Made by a program: the position numbers and the translations under genes | DNA from: JBOFOR01 sp051654865 | GTDB taxonomy: Bacteria; Bacillota; Clostridia; Peptostreptococcales; Peptostreptococcaceae | Length of the DNA: 18,396 nucleotides | Direction: 5' to 3' | NCBI GenBank assembly: GCA_051654865.1 | Contig: JBOFYV010000058.1 | Span: 1 to 18,396 of the forward strand | The notes under the pieces: generated by a model | What the model saw: the letters and a program-made list of their open reading frames with translations, nothing else | Told to the model about the DNA's origin: nothing | The model's database searches: none | Part shown: positions 12,337-18,396 of the stretch, in pieces | Position numbering within the stretch: position 1 is the first letter of the stretch | Layout: each line of letters begins with the position of its first letter

Positions 12337-14454
12337 ATGCTATATGTAGTAAAAAGAGACGGAAGACAAGTGGCGTTTAACTCAGTAAAAATAGCAAAAG
12401 CTATTAAAGGTGCTGGAGAGGAAATTGGTGTAAAGCTAAGAGAAAGTCAGATATTAGATACTATTCAAAAGGTAATTAATTATATAGAGATGTCAGGTAG
12501 CGAAAGCGTAACAGTAGAAGAAATTCAAAATTTAGTAGAGAAGGCTTTACTAGATGGTGGATATGAAAAAATTAAAATAGCTTATGCTAATTATAGAAGA
12601 GAAAGAACTCAAGTAAGAGAAATAAAATCAGATTTAATGAAGGCTATTCAAAGAATAGGAGTTGAAACTGATAGAGACAATGCCAATGTTGGAAACAACT
12701 TTAGTTCTAAGTTATTAAGAATAGCATCAGAATCAAATAAGTGGCATAACTTATCTACTATGCCAAAATCCTTAGCAAAGGGCCATGAAAATGGAGATGT
12801 CTATTATCATGATTTAGACAGTTATAACTTAACTACAAATTGTTTACATATACCAACAAGAGAAATACTAGAAGGTGGATTCAATACTGGATATGGAACA
12901 ATAAATGCACCAAAGAGAATAGAAACTGCAGCTGAGTTATCATGTATATTATTACAATCAACTCAAAATGATATGTTTGGTGGTCAGTCACATCCTGATT
13001 TTGATAATGATATGGGCGTATTTGTAAACCCTACTAGAGAAGAAATACGAAGAGAATTAGAAGAATTAGAAGTTCCAAAGGAAAAGATAGAAAAGTTAAC
13101 AGAGGAAAGATTAAGAAAGAGAGTACACCAAGCTATGCAAGGTGTAGTTTATAACTTAAATACAATGCATTCAAGAGCTGGATCACAAGTTCCTTTTAGT
13201 TCAATAAACTTAGGAATACCTTATTCAGAAGATGCAGCATTAGTATGTGAAATATTCTTACTAGAATATGAAAAGGGATTAGGAAAGGGTGAACAACCTA
13301 TATTCCCAAACATCATATTTAGAGTTAAAGAAGGCGTTAATAGAGAAAGTGGAGATCAATATCACTACTTATATCAATTAGCTTGTAGAGTAGCGGCAAA
13401 GAGAATGAATCCAACATTTATGAATATAGATGCAGATTTTAATAAGGAATACTATGATCAAGGATATATGCCTGCAACTATGGGATGTAGAACGTATTTA
13501 ATGAAGAATATTAATGGTGAACCAGGTTGTAAGGGAAGAGGAAATATAGCACCTACAACTATTAACTTACCAAGAATAGGTATGCAAGCAAATGGTGATA
13601 TAAATAAATTCTTTGAAATATTAGATTCAAGATTAGAGCTAGCAAAGGATTCATTATTACACAGATATAGTGTGTTAAAGAATCTTAAAGTTAAGGATTT
13701 GCCATTTGTTGCTGGTCAAGGGTTAATGAAGGGATCAGAAGGATTAAAGCCAGATGATTCTATTGAACCAATTCTTAAACAAGGAACATGGGGAATAGGA
13801 TTTATTGGTTTAGCTGAGACATTAATTGCATTAGTAGGAAAGCATCATGGTGAGGATGAGGAAACTAGAAAGCTAGGTTTAAAAATTATTACTTATATGA
13901 GAGAATATATTGATAGAATAACTGAAGAAACTAGCTTAAACTGGAGTTGTTATGCTACGCCAGCAGAAGGACTTTCAGGAAAGTTTATAAAGCAAGATAA
14001 AAAAGTATTTGGATTAGTAAAGGGTGTAACTGATAAGGAATATTATACAAATAGTTATCATGTTCCAGTTAACTTCCCAATTTCTATAAAAAATAAAATA
14101 GATATAGAAGCTCCTTACCATAAGTTATGTAACGCCGGTCACATTAGTTACCTAGAAGTAGATGACTGTCCAACTGGTGAAGCTATAATGGATATACTTG
14201 ATTATGCATATAAGCATACTAACATAAGCTACTTAGGTATAAACTTCCATATAAGATATTGTAAGAATTGTGGAACATATTTAAATAGTAGTCAATGTAA
14301 ATGCACTAACTGTGGAGGAAATGATATTCAAGGGGTTTCAAGGGTAACAGGTTACTTGAGTTTAGATGAAAGATTTGGACCAGGAAAATACCAAGAAAGA
14401 GAATCAAGAATATCTCATACAGGAACAAATAAAAATAACTATACAGTTTTATAG
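12337..14454 (+). CDS. nrdD: Anaerobic ribonucleoside-triphosphate reductase (class III)
   Basis: NrdD reduces ribonucleoside triphosphates to deoxyribonucleotides without oxygen, using a glycyl radical formed by the radical-SAM activase NrdG. The 705-residue product begins with an ATP-cone regulatory domain (about 1-90, from YVVKRDGRQVAF), followed by the ten-stranded barrel with NCLHIPTREIL, GVVYNLNTMHSRAGSQVPFSS and the closing DDCPTGEA segment. The C-terminal zinc site is C642-x2-C645 and C656-x2-C659, with an extra C654. The radical glycine is G672 in RVTGYLS. Of two in-frame ATGs, 12331 lies only 2 bases after GGGGG (12324-12328), so I chose 12337, which has 8-base spacing. The gene has its own promoter, NrdR box and terminator. 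Its activase gene is not adjacent: it begins 3.8 kb downstream. Confidence 0.96.
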   Translation: MLYVVKRDGRQVAFNSVKIAKAIKGAGEEIGVKLRESQILDTIQKVINYIEMSGSESVTVEEIQNLVEKALLDGGYEKIKIAYANYRRERTQVREIKSDLMKAIQRIGVETDRDNANVGNNFSSKLLRIASESNKWHNLSTMPKSLAKGHENGDVYYHDLDSYNLTTNCLHIPTREILEGGFNTGYGTINAPKRIETAAELSCILLQSTQNDMFGGQSHPDFDNDMGVFVNPTREEIRRELEELEVPKEKIEKLTEERLRKRVHQAMQGVVYNLNTMHSRAGSQVPFSSINLGIPYSEDAALVCEIFLLEYEKGLGKGEQPIFPNIIFRVKEGVNRESGDQYHYLYQLACRVAAKRMNPTFMNIDADFNKEYYDQGYMPATMGCRTYLMKNINGEPGCKGRGNIAPTTINLPRIGMQANGDINKFFEILDSRLELAKDSLLHRYSVLKNLKVKDLPFVAGQGLMKGSEGLKPDDSIEPILKQGTWGIGFIGLAETLIALVGKHHGEDEETRKLGLKIITYMREYIDRITEETSLNWSCYATPAEGLSGKFIKQDKKVFGLVKGVTDKEYYTNSYHVPVNFPISIKNKIDIEAPYHKLCNAGHISYLEVDDCPTGEAIMDILDYAYKHTNISYLGINFHIRYCKNCGTYLNSSQCKCTNCGGNDIQGVSRVTGYLSLDERFGPGKYQERESRISHTGTNKNNYTVL

Positions 14455-14481
14455 AAGAAACGCATTAGCGTTTCTTTTTTT
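14455..14481 (+). terminator. Rho-independent terminator of nrdD
   Basis: GAAACGC (14457-14463) and GCGTTTC (14468-14474) form a perfect 7-bp stem around ATTA, followed by seven T residues. It starts directly at the nrdD stop codon. Confidence 0.93.
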
Positions 14482-14528
14482 GTGCCTATAAAACTAGAGG
14501 TAATATAAAATGCAAGAAAACAAATATA

Positions 14529-14609
14529 AATTGCAAAAAAATAAAGTAATTTAAAAATATTATTAAATTACAATCTAAAAATGAATAAATATAAAAAAAA
14601 CTTGCAATT
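14529..14609. repeat. Inverted copies of an 8-bp word upstream of the synthase promoter
   Basis: AATTGCAA (14529-14536) recurs as its exact inverse TTGCAATT (14602-14609), 73 bases apart, roughly seven helical turns. Both lie upstream of the candidate promoters at 14636-14680. A looping regulator could use such sites, but in DNA this A/T-rich a chance match is quite possible. Confidence 0.3.
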
Positions 14610-14635
14610 AATAGAAAAATAACGGTGTAAAAAGC

Positions 14636-14680
14636 TTGTTTACAAATTATGGTTGTGATAAAATATAAAAATAGTATAAT
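14636..14680 (+). promoter_or_regulatory. Candidate promoters of the synthase-aconitase operon
   Basis: Two overlapping arrangements are visible: TTGTTT (14636-14641)-N17-TAAAAT (14659-14664), and TTGTGA (14653-14658)-N16-TATAAT (14675-14680). The second has the better -10. Either gives a leader of about 50-65 bases. No T-box or other riboswitch was recognised in this leader. Confidence 0.5.
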
Positions 14681-14735
14681 TAAGGAATTAATTTGAATTT
14701 ATATTTAGCAATAAGCAAAATAAGGGGGAATATAT

Positions 14736-15911
14736 ATGGCTGTTAAGAATTTAAAAAACGGCAGGGATATTTATATTGTTGATACAACCCTAAGAGATGG
14801 AGAACAAACAGCGGGGGTTGTATTTGCAAATCAAGAAAAAATTACTATTGCTTCAATGTTAAGTGATTTAGGGGTAGATCAACTTGAAGTTGGAATTCCA
14901 GCAATGGGTGGAGATGAAAAAGAGGCTATAAAACAAATTGTAAAGAGAGTTAAAAAAAGTAGTATTATGGCTTGGAATAGAGCTGTTATAAAGGACATAG
15001 AGCAATCGATAGATTGTGGAGTTGATGCTGTGGCTATATCTATTTCAGTATCAGATATCCATATTCAACATAAACTTAAGACATCTAGAGAGTGGGTTAT
15101 TGAAAATATGGTTAAGGCTGTTGAGTTTGCTAAGAAAAATGGTCTTTATGTATCAGTAAATGGGGAAGATGCATCTAGAGCAGATAAGGATTTTTTAGTA
15201 GACTTTATAAAGGCTGCAAAGCAAGCTGGAGCTGATAGATTTAGATATTGTGATACTGTAGGTATTATGGAGCCTTTTAAAATAAGGGATAATATAAGTT
15301 ATTTATATGATAAGACTAATTTTAATATTGAAATGCACACTCATAATGATTTTGGAATGGCTACAGCAAATGCCATTGCAGGAATTAAAGGTGGAGCATC
15401 ACATGTTGGGGTAACTGTAAATGGATTAGGAGAGCGAGCAGGAAATGCAGCATTAGAAGAAGTTCTTATGGCATTAATGTTTGTTTATAATTATGAAGGT
15501 GAAATAGATACAAAAATGTTTAGAGAAGTTTCAGAATATGTATCTAGGGCTTCTGGTAGAGTATTACCGGCATGGAAAGCAATAGTTGGGGATAATATGT
15601 TTGCACATGAATCAGGAATACATGCTGATGGAGCTATAAAAAATCCTAAAAACTATGAAGCTTTTGATCCAGATATAGTTGGATTAGAAAGGCAAATAGT
15701 AATAGGGAAGCATTCAGGAAGAGCTGGAATAATAAATAAATTTAAGGAGTACAGAATAGATCTTAATGAGGAAGAGTCTAAGGATATTTTAGAAATGGTT
15801 AGATCGACATCTGTAAGGCTAAAGAGAAGTTTATTTGATAAAGAGCTAGTTCAGTTATATAAGGAATATAAAAGATTACAAAAAGAAAGTATTATCTTAA
15901 AAAGCAATTAA
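14736..15911 (+). CDS. NifV/LeuA-family acyl-CoA synthase, probable Re-citrate synthase or homocitrate synthase
   Basis: Members of this TIM-barrel family condense acetyl-CoA with a 2-oxo acid. The 391-residue product has DTTLRDGEQTAG (16-27, with the catalytic R20 and metal ligand D21), the metal-binding H201-T-H203 in EMHTHNDFG, and NGLGERAGN (229-237). The lines AMGGDEKEA, EDASRAD and FRYCDTVGIMEP resemble NifV homocitrate synthase more than LeuA, and there is no long C-terminal leucine-sensing domain. It is followed 20 bases later by an aconitase gene in the same operon, and no nif gene is present in the window. In Clostridium kluyveri and C. acetobutylicum the citrate synthase of Re stereospecificity belongs to this family, and in the latter it sits beside aconitase. 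Re-citrate synthase, feeding 2-oxoglutarate for glutamate, is therefore my preferred reading; homocitrate synthase is the alternative. AAGGGGGA precedes the ATG. Confidence 0.8.
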   Translation: MAVKNLKNGRDIYIVDTTLRDGEQTAGVVFANQEKITIASMLSDLGVDQLEVGIPAMGGDEKEAIKQIVKRVKKSSIMAWNRAVIKDIEQSIDCGVDAVAISISVSDIHIQHKLKTSREWVIENMVKAVEFAKKNGLYVSVNGEDASRADKDFLVDFIKAAKQAGADRFRYCDTVGIMEPFKIRDNISYLYDKTNFNIEMHTHNDFGMATANAIAGIKGGASHVGVTVNGLGERAGNAALEEVLMALMFVYNYEGEIDTKMFREVSEYVSRASGRVLPAWKAIVGDNMFAHESGIHADGAIKNPKNYEAFDPDIVGLERQIVIGKHSGRAGIINKFKEYRIDLNEEESKDILEMVRSTSVRLKRSLFDKELVQLYKEYKRLQKESIILKSN

Positions 15912-15931
15912 GATAAAAGGGGGCTAATAAC

Positions 15932-17854
15932 ATGGGTGATAATTTAGTTTATAAGATTTTAAAAAGTCATTTAATAGATGGAGAAATAGCTACAGGAAAT
16001 TCTATTGGTTTAAAAATTGATCAAACTTTAACTCAAGATTCAACGGGGACCATGGCATATTTACAATTAGAAGCTATGGGCATTGATAGAGTGAAAACAA
16101 AAAGATCTGTAGCATTTATTGATCATAATATGCTACAACAAGGATTTGAAAATGCAGATGACCATAAGTTTATTCAAACTGTAGCATCAAAATATGGTGT
16201 TTATTTTTCTAAGCCTGGAAACGGGATTTGTCATCAAGTATTTCTAGAAAGATTTTCAACTCCAGGAGAAACTTTAATAGGATCAGATAGTCATACACCA
16301 ACAGCAGGTGGTGTTGGAATGCTAGCTATGGGGGCAGGTGGATTAGATGTTGCATTAGCTATGGGTGGAGGAGCCTATTATATAAGCACTCCTAAGGTTT
16401 GCAAGATTAATTTAATAGGGAATCTAAATCCTATGGTTGCAGCAAAGGATATTATATTAGAAGTATTAAGAAAGCTAACTGTAAAGGGTGGGGTTTCAAG
16501 AGTATTTGAGTATGCAGGAGAAGGGTTAAAAAATCTTTCAGTTCCTCAAAGAGCAACTATAACTAATATGGGAGCTGAATTAGGAGCAACTACTTCTATT
16601 TTTCCAAGTGATGAAAAAACATTAGAATATTTCAAAGCTCAAGGAAGAGAAGTAGATTGGAAGGAGTTTAAGGCTGATGATGATGCTGTATATGATGAAG
16701 AAATAACAATAAATTTAGATGACCTAAGACCATTAGCAGCTAAACCACATAGTCCAGATAATGTTGATGAAGTTGAAAATATAGGCAATATTAAAATTGA
16801 CCAAGTAGCAATAGGTAGTTGTACAAATTCTTCTTATGAAGATTTAATGAAGGTTGCTAAAATATTAAAGGGTAAAAAGGTAAATTCAGATGTAAGTTTA
16901 GTAATTGCACCTGGATCTAGACAAGTAATGGAGATGATGGCTAGAAACGGCGCTTTAGCAGATATAATAAGTTCAGGGGCAAGAATATTAGAAAATTCAT
17001 GTGGTCCATGCATAGGAATGGGGCAAGCACCAGGAACTAAGGGTGTTTCATTAAGAACCTTCAATAGAAATTTCTATGGAAGAAGTGGAACTCTTTCAGC
17101 AGATGTGTATTTAGTTAGTCCAGAAACAGCAGCAGTATCAGCTATAAATGGGTATTTAACAGATCCTAGAGCATTAAAAATTGATTTAAATATTGAAATG
17201 CCTAAGGAATTTTTAATTGATGATTCAATGATAATTAGTCCCGCTGAATGTGGAGGGGATGTAGAAGTGGTAAGAGGACCTAATATAAAGCCATTTCCAA
17301 TTAATAATCCTTTAGGAAGTAAGGTAGAAGGAAAAACCTTAATTAAGGTAGAGGATAATATAACAACAGATCATATAATGCCATCGAATTCTAAGTTGTT
17401 ACCATTTAGATCGAATATTCCACACTTAGCAAACTATTGCTTTAATACGGTAGACACTGAGTTTCCTAAGAGAGCAAAAGAAAATAAAGGTGGAATAATA
17501 ATTGCAGGAAACAATTATGGACAAGGTTCTAGTAGAGAGCATGCAGCATTAGCACCATTATACTTAGGTGTAAAGGCTGTAATAGCTAAGTCATTTGCTA
17601 GAATTCATAAGGCTAATTTAATAAATAATGGTATAATACCAATGGTATTTAAAGATGAAGATGCTTATAATGACATAGATATTTTAGATAGCTTGATAAT
17701 TAATAATATTAATGAAGCTATTATTAGTGGAGAATCTATAGTAGAAAATGCTACAAAAAATAATAAGTTTAATGTTTTAATAGATTTAACAGAGAAAGAA
17801 GTGGCTGTTATTAAAGCTGGAGGAAGACTAAGTTATGTTAAATCAATAGGATAA
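15932..17854 (+). CDS. Aconitate hydratase (aconitase), short clostridial type
   Basis: Aconitase isomerises citrate to isocitrate through cis-aconitate, using a 4Fe-4S cluster with one open iron site. The three cluster cysteines are C297 in IGSCTNSS, and C357 and C360 in NSCGPCIGMG. Substrate-binding segments include LIGSDSHTPTAGGVGMLAMGAGG near residues 114-136. The C-terminal swivel domain follows with DNITTDHIMPS and GQGSSREHAALAPLYLG. At 640 residues it is much shorter than AcnA (about 890) and fits the shorter aconitase group (the Aquifex-type family) rather than the LeuC/LeuD two-subunit isomerases, as both parts are on one chain. AAAGGGGG lies 8 bases before the ATG. It is cotranscribed with the synthase upstream. 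No isocitrate dehydrogenase gene follows. A homoaconitase function is possible if the partner makes homocitrate. Confidence 0.93.
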   Translation: MGDNLVYKILKSHLIDGEIATGNSIGLKIDQTLTQDSTGTMAYLQLEAMGIDRVKTKRSVAFIDHNMLQQGFENADDHKFIQTVASKYGVYFSKPGNGICHQVFLERFSTPGETLIGSDSHTPTAGGVGMLAMGAGGLDVALAMGGGAYYISTPKVCKINLIGNLNPMVAAKDIILEVLRKLTVKGGVSRVFEYAGEGLKNLSVPQRATITNMGAELGATTSIFPSDEKTLEYFKAQGREVDWKEFKADDDAVYDEEITINLDDLRPLAAKPHSPDNVDEVENIGNIKIDQVAIGSCTNSSYEDLMKVAKILKGKKVNSDVSLVIAPGSRQVMEMMARNGALADIISSGARILENSCGPCIGMGQAPGTKGVSLRTFNRNFYGRSGTLSADVYLVSPETAAVSAINGYLTDPRALKIDLNIEMPKEFLIDDSMIISPAECGGDVEVVRGPNIKPFPINNPLGSKVEGKTLIKVEDNITTDHIMPSNSKLLPFRSNIPHLANYCFNTVDTEFPKRAKENKGGIIIAGNNYGQGSSREHAALAPLYLGVKAVIAKSFARIHKANLINNGIIPMVFKDEDAYNDIDILDSLIINNINEAIISGESIVENATKNNKFNVLIDLTEKEVAVIKAGGRLSYVKSIG

Positions 17855-17857
17855 GAT

Positions 17858-17887
17858 AAGCGACCATAGGCAATATGGTCGCTTTTT
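17858..17887 (+). terminator. Rho-independent terminator of the synthase-aconitase operon
   Basis: AAGCGACCATA (17858-17868) and TATGGTCGCTT (17874-17884) form a perfect 11-bp stem around GGCAA, continuing into a T-run that ends at 17887. It starts 4 bases after the aconitase stop. Confidence 0.94.
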
Positions 17888-17953
17888 ATATTAAATGCAA
17901 TGGTGTATAATTTAATTTGGGTAAAAGATATGATATAAACGGAGGGAAAATTT

Positions 17954-18259
17954 ATGGAGGTGTTTAGAACTAAATGTTGTCATTGTTCTAAGGATTTAAC
18001 TTATGCAGACAAAACTAAAAAAGGAAGTTTAGGATGGAAGATAGAATGTCCACATTGTAAAAGTATTTTAGTTGCAAAGATATATTCAAGAATGTTAGTA
18101 GCTTTATTAATGGTAATACCAATAATAGTAGGAATAGAAAACTTGAGTAATATTGTTGGTAAAGGAAATATAATGGTTGGATATATTATTATAATTTTAT
18201 GGGAAGTATTAGTTATGTCTATTATTTCGCCTATGATATGTAAATTTGAAAAGAAATAA
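17954..18259 (+). CDS. CxxC-x20-CxxC zinc-ribbon membrane protein
   Basis: The 101-residue product starts with a zinc-ribbon-like module: C8-x2-C11, exactly 20 intervening residues, then C32-x2-C35. This is the arrangement of the cxxc_20_cxxc family of small Firmicute proteins, whose function is unknown. Two hydrophobic segments follow (about 47-61 and 74-94), so the ribbon should face the cytoplasm with both helices in the membrane. A further cysteine (C9) sits in the first knuckle. ATG 17954 has GGAGGG (17941-17946) at 7-base spacing. TATAAT at 17906-17911 might be its -10, but no good -35 is seen. The gene is followed 29 bases later by nrdG with no terminator, so the two are probably cotranscribed. 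Confidence 0.75.
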   Translation: MEVFRTKCCHCSKDLTYADKTKKGSLGWKIECPHCKSILVAKIYSRMLVALLMVIPIIVGIENLSNIVGKGNIMVGYIIIILWEVLVMSIISPMICKFEKK

Positions 18260-18288
18260 TAATTCTATTTTAGGAAGTGAAGTTTAAT

Positions 18289-18396
18289 ATGAAAAAAACT
18301 ATAAGATTATCTGGTATAGCTTATGAAAGTTTAGTAAATGGACCAGGAATGAGAAGAGTATTCTTTTCACAAGGGTGTAATCATAATTGCGATGAA
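18289..18396 (+). CDS. nrdG: Anaerobic ribonucleotide reductase activating protein, 5' end
   Basis: The frame is open from ATG 18289 to the end of the window (36 codons), preceded by AGGAAG (18272-18277) at 11-base spacing. The start reads MKKTIRLSGIAYESLVNGPG, then MRRVFFSQGCNHNC, which is the N-terminus of NrdG up to its radical-SAM cluster site; the first two cluster cysteines are C30 and C34, in the CxxxC of QGCNHNC, and the third lies beyond the window. NrdG uses S-adenosylmethionine to form the glycyl radical on NrdD. PFL activase is a related alternative, but the short N-terminus and the nrdD gene nearby favour NrdG. Confidence 0.9.
   Translation, partial: MKKTIRLSGIAYESLVNGPGMRRVFFSQGCNHNCDE

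Noticed and set aside
14736..15911. 2-isopropylmalate synthase (leuA)
   Set aside because: The protein lacks the C-terminal allosteric leucine domain, its motifs look NifV-like, and the neighbour is a one-chain aconitase rather than leuC/leuD/leuB.

Overview
The window reads as the chromosome of a low-GC, strictly anaerobic, spore-forming Firmicute of the genus Clostridium (sensu stricto). The evidence is the strong A/T bias of codons and intergenic DNA, A/G-rich Shine-Dalgarno sites, several TTG starts, anaerobic class III ribonucleotide reductase, a small 4Fe-4S ferredoxin, and the gene order metG-tatD-yabE-like-rnmV-rsmA, which is the order known from Bacillus subtilis and other Firmicutes. 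I see no transposase, phage gene, CRISPR array, tRNA or rRNA. No gene-free stretch exceeds 300 bases.

Positions 1-5888 hold translation and RNA-maintenance genes on the + strand: the 3' end of a classical metG with its C-terminal tRNA-binding domain, a second complete methionyl-tRNA synthetase of a different type (332-1960), tatD, a YabE-like G5/3D cell-wall protein behind a perfect sigma-A promoter, rnmV (5S rRNA maturase) and rsmA (16S rRNA dimethyltransferase). The second synthetase is inserted into an otherwise conserved gene order and has an eroded KMSKS loop.

Positions 5953-9809 hold a clostridial protein with a Glu-rich tandem-repeat linker, a membrane-anchored small protein, an unrecognised lipoprotein that shares an operon with an Mrp/NBP35 Fe-S P-loop ATPase, and a ferredoxin, closed by a bidirectional terminator. 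Positions 9808-12068 are on the - strand: a 68-residue protein, a DegV-family fatty-acid-binding protein and a YerB-like DUF3048 lipoprotein, the last two each with its own terminator.

Positions 12258-18396 return to the + strand: nrdD with a sigma-A promoter and a good NrdR-box match, then a NifV/LeuA-family synthase paired with an aconitase, then a CxxC-x20-CxxC membrane protein and the start of nrdG, the activase of NrdD. The synthase/aconitase pair therefore separates nrdD from its activase. This pairing suggests that the synthase is a Re-citrate synthase feeding 2-oxoglutarate and glutamate synthesis rather than a nitrogenase homocitrate synthase; that is inference.

I did not find a clear new defence or mobile system. 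The items most worth a second look are the tandem MetRS pair with its altered signature loop, the folded element after it (1973-2054), the inverted repeat abutting the promoter of the lipoprotein/mrp operon, the synthase/aconitase insertion between nrdD and nrdG, and the NrdR box.
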